Source: Nonomuraea guangzhouensis (GTDB taxonomy: Bacteria; Actinomycetota; Actinomycetes; Streptosporangiales; Streptosporangiaceae). Taken from it: a stretch of DNA of 64,000 nt. Position 1 is the stretch's first letter. Each line of letters starts with the position of its first letter. Positions 1 through 8,142 of this stretch are shown in pieces. Position numbers and translations under genes: made by a program. The notes below the pieces were generated by a model, which searched no databases, was not told the origin of the DNA, and saw only the letters and a list, made by a program, of their open reading frames with translations. The stretch is from assembly GCF_019396345.1 (NCBI RefSeq), contig NZ_JAHKRM010000036.1, positions 62,001-126,000 on the forward strand. Reading direction: 5' to 3'.

Positions 1-348
1 GACGAGCGCCGGGTCAAGGCGATCGTCGTCCCGGCACCCGACTACAACGTCTGCCTGGAGATGATCAAGGACGGCAGGATCGACGCCATCTCCACCAACA
101 GCCAGATCCTGGCCGGGCTGCTCACCAAGCCGGGCGTCGACCTGCACCTGGTCGGCGCGACCTTCAACGAGCAGCGCACGTCGATCGGCGTGCGCAAGGG
201 CGACGTCGACGGTTGTGAGGAGCTCAACCGGGCCATCACCGAGATGTACCAGGACGGCACGGCGAACATGCTGCTGGACAAGTGGTTCGGCAAGTCCGGC
301 ATCGACCTGTCGGTGGTGGCGGTTCCGCAGTTCGAGGGCTGCTCCTAG
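1..348 (+). CDS. Family 3 solute-binding protein, C-terminal fragment
   Basis: The reading frame is open from the first base, so the gene begins outside the window and only about 115 C-terminal residues are seen. The segment resembles lobe I and the C-terminus of periplasmic-type binding proteins of polar amino acid ABC importers (SBP_bac_3): a hinge stretch 'DGRIDAISTN' that selects the ligand, then 'TSIGVRKGD', then the closing helix 'LLDKWFGK'. It would bind an amino acid or similar small polar solute outside the membrane and hand it to permeases not seen here. Its stop overlaps the stop of the convergent gene by 4 bp. The ligand cannot be told from this fragment. Confidence 0.8.
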   Translation, partial: DERRVKAIVVPAPDYNVCLEMIKDGRIDAISTNSQILAGLLTKPGVDLHLVGATFNEQRTSIGVRKGDVDGCEELNRAITEMYQDGTANMLLDKWFGKSGIDLSVVAVPQFEGCS

Positions 349-1355
349 GCGGGCGGCCGGGCGATCTCCGCGCTGAACCTGTCGACGAGCGTCTGCTTGG
401 CGCGCCCGGCGACGCCCACGTCGTAGGAGACCAGCTTGACCGTCGCGGGGTCGGCCGCCTTGGAGTGCGCGGGCACCTTGGTGTTGGTGGGCAGGGCGTA
501 GAACTTCGCCAGCGGCCCCAGCCGCTGGGACGCTCCACTCAGCGCCCAGTCGACGTACTTGCGCGCGCTGTCGGGGTTGTGGGCTCCGGCCAGCACCGCC
601 ACACCACCGAGCTCGTAACCGGTGCCCTCGGCGGGGAAGGTCACCTTCAGGTGCGGATAGCCCTGCTCCTGGGCGGCGACGCAGTCATGGGAGAAGACGA
701 CGCCGACCGCCGCCTCCCCCTTGGCCGCCTGCAGGGCGGCCGCGCTGCCGGAGGAGTTGTATCTGAGCACATTCGGGTGGAGTTTGCGCATATAGCCGAG
801 CGCCGCGTCCTGGTCGCCGCCATTGAGCTGCACCTGCGTCCACAGGGCGGTGTAGGCGGTGCCCGAGGTGGCCGGGTGGGCGATGGCGACGCTGCCGCGC
901 AGCCGTTCGTCCAGCAGATCCTGCCAGGAGCTGATCGGCTTCAGGCCGCGTTCGGCCAGCTTCTTGGTGTTGTTGCAGAAGGCCAGCACGCCGGCGTAGA
1001 TCCCGCTCCAGGCGTTCTCCGGATCGGCCCACCCCTGCCGGATTTCAGCGGATTTTTCGGATTTGTACGGCTCAAGCAGGCCCTGACTCTTGGCGGCCAC
1101 GTAGGCGTCGGCCGGACCGCCGTGCCAGACGTCGAACTCCTGCCGTGCCCTGGCCGCCTTGATCCGCTCCAGCGCCTCGCCACTCGACAGCCGGACGAAC
1201 TCGGCCTCCACGCCGGTGGCATCGGAGAACCTCTTGACCATCATCGCGCACCATCGCTCGCTCGCGCCGCACGCGACCGTGATCTTGTCCCTCCTCGACG
1301 TCGAGCAACCCACGGCCATCAGGACCGCTACCAATGCGATGGCTAACGGCCTCAT
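345..1355 (-). CDS. Lipoprotein solute-binding protein, iron/phosphonate-type (family 1)
   Basis: About 336 residues. The N-terminus has a short basic region, a hydrophobic stretch and a lipobox-like AVGC with the acylated Cys at residue 17, so it should be anchored outside the membrane. The rest resembles FbpA/AfuA-type binding proteins: 'FDVWHGGPADAYVAAKSQGLLEPY' region near residues 75-100, a 'SGTAY' segment, and a late 'GGVAVLAGAHNPDSARKYVDWAL' region typical of this fold (partial quotes only). I chose the ATG at 1355 because GGAGAG lies just upstream; a TTG four codons earlier is possible. No permease or ATPase gene adjoins it. Iron, thiamine or phosphonate are possible ligands; sequence alone does not decide. 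Confidence 0.75.
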   Translation of the reverse strand: MRPLAIALVAVLMAVGCSTSRRDKITVACGASERWCAMMVKRFSDATGVEAEFVRLSSGEALERIKAARARQEFDVWHGGPADAYVAAKSQGLLEPYKSEKSAEIRQGWADPENAWSGIYAGVLAFCNNTKKLAERGLKPISSWQDLLDERLRGSVAIAHPATSGTAYTALWTQVQLNGGDQDAALGYMRKLHPNVLRYNSSGSAAALQAAKGEAAVGVVFSHDCVAAQEQGYPHLKVTFPAEGTGYELGGVAVLAGAHNPDSARKYVDWALSGASQRLGPLAKFYALPTNTKVPAHSKAADPATVKLVSYDVGVAGRAKQTLVDRFSAEIARPPA

Positions 1356-1436
1356 TGCCTCTCCCAAGGGTCGCCCGACGTCCTTCTATTCGACACTCCG
1401 GCATGAACGTCACGCAACCGACCACCCGCCGGTGGC

Positions 1437-3740
1437 CTACTGGCCGGCGCGGTAAACGGCGATCTCGGTCATCGTCGGCGTGTACACCTCGGTCGGCACC
1501 TTCCCGGTGAGCGCCACCCGGAGCCGGGAGGTGGTGACGCTGCCGAAACCGGTCACCGTCAAATCGTGCCCTATGCCGTTGGCGCGGCTGGCGAAGGTGA
1601 CCCAGGCGCCGGTCCCGGCGTCCCATCGCTGCAGTGCGAACGACTGGACGCGCGGGTTGGTGCCGGAGTCGGTGTACTCGTCGAGGTACACCTCGTCGAA
1701 GGTGGTGTCCGCGCCGAAGGCGATGTCGAGTGTGATCGGGTAGGTCGCGTCGTCGGCCGCCGCCCAGCGGGTCGCCGGGTCGCCGTCGGTCAGCTTCTCC
1801 GCGCCGAGTGTGCCGCCCGCGCCGGGGTGGGTCGAGCTCGCGGTGACCGGTTTGCCGAGCGCGAGGTTAATCCGGTCATCCGGCCCGTTCTCGATGGGGT
1901 CGTCGTCCACCGGGTTGGTGACCTTCGTGCCGATCGGGCTCTCCGCCATGCCGACGTCCGGCGCGTCCCCGTAGTAGATGTGCGTGCCGAGGAAGTCCTC
2001 GGTGCCCAGGTGCGGGTTGTACCGGCCGGCGTCGATGAGCGGTGAGTCGTCGCGCAGCTTGAAGTGCGCCGCGGCCGTCCGGATCTGGTTCACGCCCACG
2101 CCGGTGATGTACTTCGCCGGATCGCCGACGAACTTCGGGTGGGCCCGCGACCCGGCCGCGTCGGCCGGTTCCTGGCTGGAGTGGACGCCGCTCGCCTCGT
2201 AGTAGTCGTTGTTGGAGAACACCGCTTGGCGCAGGGCGCCGGTCCGGCGGTACCACGGCGTCGATCTCGTGGCGGAGGAGTTGTAGAAGATGTTGTTCAG
2301 GAAGTAGACCCTGCTCAGGAACGTCTCGTCATGGACGTAGCCGAGCTCCGCGCCGTCGTACACGAAGGTGTTGTTGGCGAAGTACGTCGGCGAGTAATTC
2401 GTCGACAGCATGTTCTTCACGAGCACGCCGTTGTCGTTGACGCTCAGGTTGTAGCGGGCGACCGAGTTGGAGCTGTTGCCCATGTACGACATCCAGCCCG
2501 CCGCGTTGTCGTGCGAGTAGTTGAACTGGTAGGTGACGTTGAAGTTGGTGTATTCCAGATCCCACGGAGTGCCGTCGAACTCGTTGTCCGGGCCGTCGTA
2601 GACCTCGTTGTACTGCATGACGGAGTCGGCGCCCGCCCACAGATAGAGCGCGACGGAGACCGCGTTGTACCGCTTGAGGTAGCCGTTGACCTCGTTGTAC
2701 TCGACCGTCATGTTCTTGGTGTCGGCGAGCTGGACGGCGCCCTGGCCGACGCTCTCGGCGTAGTTGTGGCCGATGTAGACGTCACGGCTGTACAGGTCGC
2801 GGGTGCGTACCCAGAGCTGTTCCCAGCCCTCGTGGAACTTCCCGTTCTCGTCGTACTGGCCGGCGTCCGCCCCGTCGGCGGCGAACCAGTTGAACGCGAA
2901 CTGCACGGCGTGCAGCTCGACCTTCGCGAAGGTGTTGTTCTCGATCCGGACGTCCTTGAAGTAATAGCCGCCGGTCCCGTACGACTTGTAGCTACGGCTG
3001 CCGAAGACCTGGAAGTTGACGCCGCCGTAGTGGATCTTCTGCCAGCTGCTCGGGCCGTCGAGATCGTGGACGTACACGTTCGAGACGCGGAAGTGGTCCA
3101 TGATGCTGTCCGCGCCGGCCGCCAGGAGGTCGGCGTTGATGGAGACCATGATGCCGTCGCGGACGTAGGACCCGGTCGTGATGTCGGTGGCGAAGTTGTC
3201 GTCGTTGGACAGCTCGACGTTGTTGATCTCGAAGTACTGCTGGTTGCGCAGCACGATGGCCCCGGTCCGGCCGACCGTGTCGGGGTTCTTCGTGCCGTCC
3301 GCCCGGAAGGGGCTCGGCACGTTGCCGTTCGTCGCGATGTACGGGCGGCGGGCGCGCGCGTCGCCATAGGCCGAGATGGTGATCGGCCTGCCCGCGCTGC
3401 CCGAGCCCTTCGGCCACAGCTGCTCGTTGTTCCACTGCTGGCCGGCCTTGAGCAGGACGCGGTCGCCCGGCCGGAACGTCGTCGCGTTCGCCTTGGCCAG
3501 GGTGCGCCAGGCGGTCTGCGGTGAGGTCCCGGCCGCGCTGTCGCGACCGTTCGTGGCGTCGAAGAAGTAGTCCTTGCCGCCCGTCGGGTTCGGCGTGTTG
3601 CCCGGCAGGTCGGCCTTGACGGCGGCGGGGGAGTGGTCCGAGGCCGCGGCGGCGGGCGCGAGCGAGCCCGCGAGGAGCGCGGCGAGCAGGACGGTGAGCC
3701 CCATGCGCGGCGCTCGCGCCCACGTTCTGACAGGTTTCAC
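1437..3740 (-). CDS. Secreted right-handed parallel beta-helix protein with C-terminal F5/8C (discoidin) domain
   Basis: About 767 residues. The GTG start overlaps the previous gene's TGA (GTGA), and the protein begins with a signal peptide (basic start, hydrophobic core, AAA-S cleavage region near residue 34). Residues about 45-620 are a Pbl-type parallel beta-helix, with many N-rich coils such as 'FEINNVELSND' and 'IENNTFAKV', the architecture of pectate lyases and other polysaccharide-active enzymes. Residues about 640-767 form a discoidin/CBM32-like domain starting 'NLALGKPVTASS' and containing 'LTDGDPATRW'. It is the last gene of the GH29 operon, so it probably binds or cleaves a glycan outside the cell. 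The catalytic activity and substrate are not determined. Confidence 0.82.
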   Translation of the reverse strand: MKPVRTWARAPRMGLTVLLAALLAGSLAPAAAASDHSPAAVKADLPGNTPNPTGGKDYFFDATNGRDSAAGTSPQTAWRTLAKANATTFRPGDRVLLKAGQQWNNEQLWPKGSGSAGRPITISAYGDARARRPYIATNGNVPSPFRADGTKNPDTVGRTGAIVLRNQQYFEINNVELSNDDNFATDITTGSYVRDGIMVSINADLLAAGADSIMDHFRVSNVYVHDLDGPSSWQKIHYGGVNFQVFGSRSYKSYGTGGYYFKDVRIENNTFAKVELHAVQFAFNWFAADGADAGQYDENGKFHEGWEQLWVRTRDLYSRDVYIGHNYAESVGQGAVQLADTKNMTVEYNEVNGYLKRYNAVSVALYLWAGADSVMQYNEVYDGPDNEFDGTPWDLEYTNFNVTYQFNYSHDNAAGWMSYMGNSSNSVARYNLSVNDNGVLVKNMLSTNYSPTYFANNTFVYDGAELGYVHDETFLSRVYFLNNIFYNSSATRSTPWYRRTGALRQAVFSNNDYYEASGVHSSQEPADAAGSRAHPKFVGDPAKYITGVGVNQIRTAAAHFKLRDDSPLIDAGRYNPHLGTEDFLGTHIYYGDAPDVGMAESPIGTKVTNPVDDDPIENGPDDRINLALGKPVTASSTHPGAGGTLGAEKLTDGDPATRWAAADDATYPITLDIAFGADTTFDEVYLDEYTDSGTNPRVQSFALQRWDAGTGAWVTFASRANGIGHDLTVTGFGSVTTSRLRVALTGKVPTEVYTPTMTEIAVYRAGQ

Positions 3741-4750
3741 TGTTGTCCATCCTCTGCGTTGATGGCCTCTGCGTTGATGGCGTCCACCGCCGCGGTGTCG
3801 ACCTCGATGTCGCTGCCGTCCACCCGGCGCTGGAGGAACTGGCGGAACTTCTCCTCGATGAGCGACTGCCGGATCCGCCGGGAGTACTCGGCGAACGCCG
3901 CGCTCTCGTCGACGGTCTTGCCGGTGAGTTCGTAGTAGGTGATCTGGCCGGTGCCCGGGACCGGGGCGGAGATCTGGCCCGCCGCGAGCTTGCCGAGCAC
4001 CGCCATGAGGTCCTGGTCCTGGGCGGTCGAGCCGCCGCCGTGGTGCGTGGCGGTCGTGAGGCGGGCGCCGGGCTCCCGGCCCGCGACCTTCGCCAGCCGG
4101 CCCGCCGCGGTCACCCGCCACTGGAGTGCGGCCGCGGAGGTGCTGTCCGGCACCGGCACGACGAGCTTCGCGTACGTGTACGTGGTCGCGTTGGCGCTCC
4201 AGGCGTCCCGGTCGGCGTCGAACGCCCGCCGGACGTCGGCGTCGGTGACCTGGATCGTGCCCTTTCCGCTGAGCCGCCGCGTCAGTGCCGTGGTGAGCTG
4301 GGTGAGCCGGTGCGAGTAGTACTCCTCCGGGGAGAACCGCGCCAGGCCGTAGACGACCGCACCCCTGGCAATGTCGGCGGCCCGCCGCTCGTTCTCCTCG
4401 GCCAGCTCGGCGAGGAAGTCCGCGTGGTCGGGGGAGGCGATCAGCCCCTCCTCCTGCGCGAGGACGAGCGTGGTCTTGTCCCGCCGGATCTCGTCGAGCG
4501 CGCGGGCCGCGAGCCGCTGGAGCGCGGTCCTGTCGCCGGTCCTCGCGGTCCAGTCGATCGCGTCCTGGAGGTGGTACTGGTTGCGTAACTCGTTCTCCAC
4601 CTGGGGTGCGAGCCGCCGCATGTGGAAGAGCAGCTCGTCGCGGGTCACGGCGTGACCGCTGACGGAGGCGACCTCATCGGTGCGCAGGGCGAGAACCACG
4701 CCGCCGACCAGCAGGGCGGCGAGGACGGTCAAGAGCAGGATGCGCTTCAT
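3737..4750 (-). CDS. Membrane-anchored parvulin/SurA-like peptidyl-prolyl isomerase
   Basis: About 337 residues. The start 'MKRILLLTVLAALLVGGVVLAL' is a membrane anchor or uncleaved signal. It is followed by 'SVSGHAVTRDELLFHMRRLAP', the layout of SurA/PrsA chaperones (helical N-domain, then a PPIC-type domain around residues 165-285, then a C-terminal helix 'YSRRIRQSLIEEKFRQFLQRRVDG'). Such proteins help exported proteins fold. It is coupled by 4-bp overlaps both to the upstream fucosidase and to the downstream secreted beta-helix protein, so that protein is its likeliest client (inference). The parvulin core is divergent: I cannot point to the conserved active-site residues, so it may be a chaperone without isomerase activity. 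Confidence 0.65.
   Translation of the reverse strand: MKRILLLTVLAALLVGGVVLALRTDEVASVSGHAVTRDELLFHMRRLAPQVENELRNQYHLQDAIDWTARTGDRTALQRLAARALDEIRRDKTTLVLAQEEGLIASPDHADFLAELAEENERRAADIARGAVVYGLARFSPEEYYSHRLTQLTTALTRRLSGKGTIQVTDADVRRAFDADRDAWSANATTYTYAKLVVPVPDSTSAAALQWRVTAAGRLAKVAGREPGARLTTATHHGGGSTAQDQDLMAVLGKLAAGQISAPVPGTGQITYYELTGKTVDESAAFAEYSRRIRQSLIEEKFRQFLQRRVDGSDIEVDTAAVDAINAEAINAEDGQQ
3751..3780. repeat. Exact 15-bp tandem duplication inside a coding end
   Basis: CCTCTGCGTTGATGG occurs twice head to tail on the + strand. In the minus-strand gene it duplicates five residues, giving AINAEAINAE just before the C-terminus. It is in frame, and looks like recent slippage. Confidence 0.9.
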
Positions 4751-6159
4751 GAGCTCGCCCCGATCGCCGCCACACAGCTGACGACGGGCCTGTCCCGGGC
4801 CTCGGGCACCTCGACCAGTACGGCGTCGACCTCGACCGGCGGGAACGTCAGGATGCGCTGGTAGCCCACCGCGTTCGCCCGCGCGAGCGTCGTCCACCGG
4901 CCGTCCCGGCGACCCCGGACGACGACGTGTTCGATGCGCTGCCCCTGAGTGATGTCCTCGCCCACGACGACCGCCTCGATCGGGCGGGGGCCCGCGAACG
5001 CGAGCCGGACGCTGGGCAGCGCGTCGTCCGGCCGCCACGGCGTACGCCCCCTGCCGGGCCACGCGGTCGCGACGTCACCCGGAGCCCCGGACGACACCGT
5101 CGCGGTCGCCTCGACGCGCCGTGCCCGGAAGTCCTCGATGCGCCGACCGAGCTGTTCCAGCACCGCCACGTCGGTGTCCCGCAGCCGCCCGTCACGGGCC
5201 GGCGGGACGTTGAGCAGGAAACAGGAGTTGCCGCCGACCGCGCGCAGGTAGACGCCGAACAGCTCGTCCGCGGAGCGGACCGAGGCGTCCTCGGCCGGGT
5301 GGTGGAACCAGCCGGGACGGATCGAGGTGTTCACCTCGGCCGGGTACCAGACCAGGTCGTCCTCGTGCCCCGCCAGCGCGGCGCGGCTGCCGAGGTCGCG
5401 GTCGTCGCTGCGGACCAGCCGGGCGAAGGCGCCGTCGTCCGCCCGCTGCGAGCGGTCCGCGATCCGCTCGGCGTCGCGCAGGGCGCGCGGCACCACGCTC
5501 CACTCGTCGGGCCGGGTGTCCCCGGCCTCGTTGCCGCACCAGCGGACATCCGGTCCGCACACGCTGATGACCGCGTCCGGTTGCAGCTCGCGGGCCACCG
5601 CGTAGTACCGCTCCCAGTCGTAGACCTGGCGCCTGCCGTTCGGGCCCTCGCCGTTCGCGCCGTCCAGCCACACCGCGAACACCGGCCCGTACCGGGTGAG
5701 CAGCTCGGTGAGCTGGGCGATGTAGAAGTCGTCGTACGCGGCCCCGGCGCCGTAGGACGCCTCCGTGCGATCCCACGGCGACAGGTAGATCCCGAACCGC
5801 AGGCCGTGCCGCCGGGCCGCGCCGGCGACCTCCGCGACCACGTCGCCCCGGCCGTCGCGCCAGGGCGAGGAGGCGACCGTGTACGTGGTGACGTCGCTCG
5901 GCCAGAGGCAGAACCCGTCGTGGTGCTTGCAGGTGAGGATCACGCCGGTCATCCCGGCGGCCTTGAGCGCCGTGATCCACTGGTCGGCGTCGAGTCCGGC
6001 CGGGTCGAAGGCGGCCGGGTCGTCGTGCCCCTCGCCCCACTCCCGGTCCGTCATCGTGTTCATGCCGAAGTGGATGAACCCGTAGAACTCCATCGCCTGC
6101 CACGCGAGCTGACGCCCGCTCGGCCGGACCGCGGCGAGCGCCTGCCCATTGCCGGTCAC
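4747..6159 (-). CDS. GH29 alpha-L-fucosidase
   Basis: About 470 residues. The GTG start overlaps the stop of the small upstream gene (GTGA). The TIM barrel shows GH29 marks: 'FYGFIHFGMNT' near the start, 'LTCKHHDGFCLWPS' (substrate-binding His pair), and 'VFAVWLDGANGEG' with the probable nucleophile Asp166. A beta-sandwich follows from about residue 370. There is no signal peptide, so it should hydrolyse alpha-fucosides in the cytoplasm after import by the transporter encoded upstream. Linkage preference (alpha-1,3/4 or 1,6) cannot be read from the sequence. Within this locus core or antennal fucose of N-glycans is the natural substrate (inference). It precedes the parvulin-like gene with a 4-bp overlap. 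Confidence 0.9.
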   Translation of the reverse strand: MTGNGQALAAVRPSGRQLAWQAMEFYGFIHFGMNTMTDREWGEGHDDPAAFDPAGLDADQWITALKAAGMTGVILTCKHHDGFCLWPSDVTTYTVASSPWRDGRGDVVAEVAGAARRHGLRFGIYLSPWDRTEASYGAGAAYDDFYIAQLTELLTRYGPVFAVWLDGANGEGPNGRRQVYDWERYYAVARELQPDAVISVCGPDVRWCGNEAGDTRPDEWSVVPRALRDAERIADRSQRADDGAFARLVRSDDRDLGSRAALAGHEDDLVWYPAEVNTSIRPGWFHHPAEDASVRSADELFGVYLRAVGGNSCFLLNVPPARDGRLRDTDVAVLEQLGRRIEDFRARRVEATATVSSGAPGDVATAWPGRGRTPWRPDDALPSVRLAFAGPRPIEAVVVGEDITQGQRIEHVVVRGRRDGRWTTLARANAVGYQRILTFPPVEVDAVLVEVPEARDRPVVSCVAAIGASS

Positions 6160-6335
6160 CGGAACCGCCGGTTGTACGAGGCGAGTACGGCCAGCAGCCC
6201 GGCGAGCCCGGCGAGCATGATCGCGAGGCTGCCCCACCCGACCGTGGTGCGCGCGGTGACGACGACGGCGACGCAGCCGGCCGCGACGAGCGTCCGCGCG
6301 GTGACGACCAGGACGCCGCGGGTCGATTCCTTCAT
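6156..6335 (-). CDS. Small 59-residue membrane protein in sugar operon
   Basis: A short open frame reads MKESTRGVLVVTARTL at the start and ends LASYNRRFR. It carries two hydrophobic stretches (about residues 7-26 and 34-51) between basic ends, consistent with a two-helix membrane protein. Its ATG lies 5 bp after the MalG-type permease stop, and its TGA overlaps the GTG of the fucosidase gene (GTGA), the same coupling used throughout this operon. The position and overlaps argue that it is translated. I recognise no family. It might assist the importer or be a small regulator of it. Confidence 0.6.
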   Translation of the reverse strand: MKESTRGVLVVTARTLVAAGCVAVVVTARTTVGWGSLAIMLAGLAGLLAVLASYNRRFR

Positions 6336-6340
6336 GAGCT

Positions 6341-7204
6341 TCAGCCCTTCACGCCGCCGGACGCCATGCCTTCGATGAGCCGGCGCTGGATGAACGCGTA
6401 CAAGATGAGCACCGGAACGATCACGATGACCATGCCGGCGTACAGCCGCCCGTAGTCGGCCGCCGCCTTCTGCGCGGTCATCAGGTTGAGCAGGCCCACC
6501 TGCAGCGTCTTGCCCTCGCCTGGCAGCAGGGTGAGCGCGATGATGAAGTCGTTCCAGTAGGCCAGGAAATTGAACAGGACCACGGTCGTGAGCGCCGGTC
6601 GCGCCATCGGCAGCATGACCCTGACCATGACCTGGAAGCGGGAGGCCCCGTCCAGGGCCGCGGCCTCCTCGAAGTCCGCCGGTATCGACCGGAAGTACGC
6701 GGTGAGCAGATAGATGGTGAACGGGATCGACGTGGCCGCGTAGACGAGCGAGAGGACCGCGGGGTTGTCGATGAAGAAGCCGCCGGGCAGCACGTCGACC
6801 AGCGCACGGTCCCAGCCGACGAGCATGAGGAAGATCGGCACGACGATGTAGTTGACGTTGACGAACAACCCGCCCAGCAGCGCGACCTCCACGAGACCGC
6901 GGCCGCGGAAGTCGTACCGGGCGATGACGTAGGCCGCCGGCACGGAGACCGCCACGACGAACACCAGCCCGAGCAGCGTGACGAACACCGAGGTGAAGAA
7001 GTACTGGCCCATGCGCGCGGTGACGAACGCGTCGACGTAGTTGCGCAGGTGCAGGCCCTCCGGCAGGGTCCAGGGGCTGCCGTAGAACTCGCTCTTCCCC
7101 TTGAGCGAGGCGAGCAGCACCCAGCCGACCGGCACCGCGATGGCCAGGGCGATCGCGGTGACGAGGACGTAGGTCAGTGCCCGGCGCGCCTTGATCGTGG
7201 GCAT
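6341..7204 (-). CDS. Carbohydrate ABC transporter permease, MalG type
   Basis: About 287 residues with six predicted membrane helices. It contains the EAA loop 'EEAAALDGASRFQVMVRVMLP', where the coupling helix meets the ATPase, and ends with the MalG-type 'MASGGVKG' tail. With the MalF-type permease and lipoprotein binding protein upstream it forms a CUT1 oligosaccharide importer. The gap to the MalF gene is 11 bp. No ATPase gene is present in the operon. In many actinomycetes one shared ATPase (MsiK) serves such importers, so that is the likely arrangement here. The cargo is inferred from the neighbours to be a fucose- or galactose-bearing glycan. Confidence 0.92.
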   Translation of the reverse strand: MPTIKARRALTYVLVTAIALAIAVPVGWVLLASLKGKSEFYGSPWTLPEGLHLRNYVDAFVTARMGQYFFTSVFVTLLGLVFVVAVSVPAAYVIARYDFRGRGLVEVALLGGLFVNVNYIVVPIFLMLVGWDRALVDVLPGGFFIDNPAVLSLVYAATSIPFTIYLLTAYFRSIPADFEEAAALDGASRFQVMVRVMLPMARPALTTVVLFNFLAYWNDFIIALTLLPGEGKTLQVGLLNLMTAQKAAADYGRLYAGMVIVIVPVLILYAFIQRRLIEGMASGGVKG

Positions 7205-7215
7205 GGTGACCGTCC

Positions 7216-8142
7216 TCAGAACTGAAGGGGCTCGCGCCGGGTCGCCCGGCTCACCAGGAGCGAGACGAGGAAGGAGAACGCGAAGATGACGACGCCGATG
7301 GCCATGCCGTAGCCGTACGACGAGTTCGTGTACGCCTGCCGGTACATGTAACTCAGCAGGACCTCCGACGAGCCGTCGGGCCCGCCGCCGGTCATCGCGC
7401 GGACGAGGACGAAACTGAGGTTGACCGCGCTCATGACGAAGAACGTCAGCGTCGTGCGGAGGTTCTGCCAGATGAGCGGCAGCGTGATCGCGAAGAACTG
7501 GCGGCCGGCGGACGCGCCGTCGAGCGCCGAGGCCTCGTACAGCTCCTCCGGGATGCTCGACATTCCGGACATGTAGAGGACCATGTAGTAGCCGAGCGAC
7601 TGCCAGACCATCGCGATCGCGACGGACCAGAGCACGAGGTCCTGGTCGCCGAGCCAGACCCGCCGCAGGGTGTCGAGCGACAGCAGCCGCAGGGTGCCGT
7701 TGAGCAGGCCGTTCTCCTGGTCGAAGACGGCGGAGAAGATCGCCGCGATCACCACCACGGACAGCACGCTCGGGACGTAGAGGACGAACCGGTAGAGGAC
7801 CCGCCCCCGCAGCCGTTGCCGGGTCATGATCGCGGCGAGGAACAGGCCCATACCCATCGTCACGACCGTCACGACGACCAGCAGCGCGACCGTGTTCTGG
7901 AACGCGCGGACGAACTGCGCGTCCTCGAGGAGCCGGCCGAAGTTGTCCAGCCCGACGAATCGCATGTCCGGCGAGAAACCGCTCCAGGTGTAGAACGACA
8001 TCCGGAACACGTTCACGGTCGGGACGACCATGAACACCGCGAAGAGCACGAGCGCGGGCAGGAGGCAGGCGAGTACGAAGACGCCGTTGCCGCGCCGGCG
8101 CGCCCCCGTGCTCAAGGGACGGCCGCCGGGCACGTCAGCCAC
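7216..8142 (-). CDS. Carbohydrate ABC transporter permease, MalF type
   Basis: About 308 residues, six membrane helices plus a cytoplasmic N-terminal tail. It has the EAA motif 'ELYEASALDGASAGRQFFAITLPL' region near residues 205-225. The GTG start at 8142 overlaps the end of the binding-protein gene by 8 bp; a second GTG nine bases downstream is also possible. It partners with the MalG-type permease encoded next to form the membrane channel of a CUT1 importer. Expression should follow the LacI-controlled promoter upstream of the binding-protein gene. Confidence 0.92.
   Translation of the reverse strand: MADVPGGRPLSTGARRRGNGVFVLACLLPALVLFAVFMVVPTVNVFRMSFYTWSGFSPDMRFVGLDNFGRLLEDAQFVRAFQNTVALLVVVTVVTMGMGLFLAAIMTRQRLRGRVLYRFVLYVPSVLSVVVIAAIFSAVFDQENGLLNGTLRLLSLDTLRRVWLGDQDLVLWSVAIAMVWQSLGYYMVLYMSGMSSIPEELYEASALDGASAGRQFFAITLPLIWQNLRTTLTFFVMSAVNLSFVLVRAMTGGGPDGSSEVLLSYMYRQAYTNSSYGYGMAIGVVIFAFSFLVSLLVSRATRREPLQF

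Noticed and set aside
1429..1450. Hairpin at the end of the beta-helix gene
   Set aside because: GCCGG...CCGGC symmetry is interrupted by mismatches and has no T-run, so it is too weak to call a terminator.
3741..4121. Upstream extension of the beta-helix gene to 4121
   Set aside because: It would overlap the parvulin-like gene in another frame and bury the signal peptide. The GTG at 3740 with GTGA overlap is better.
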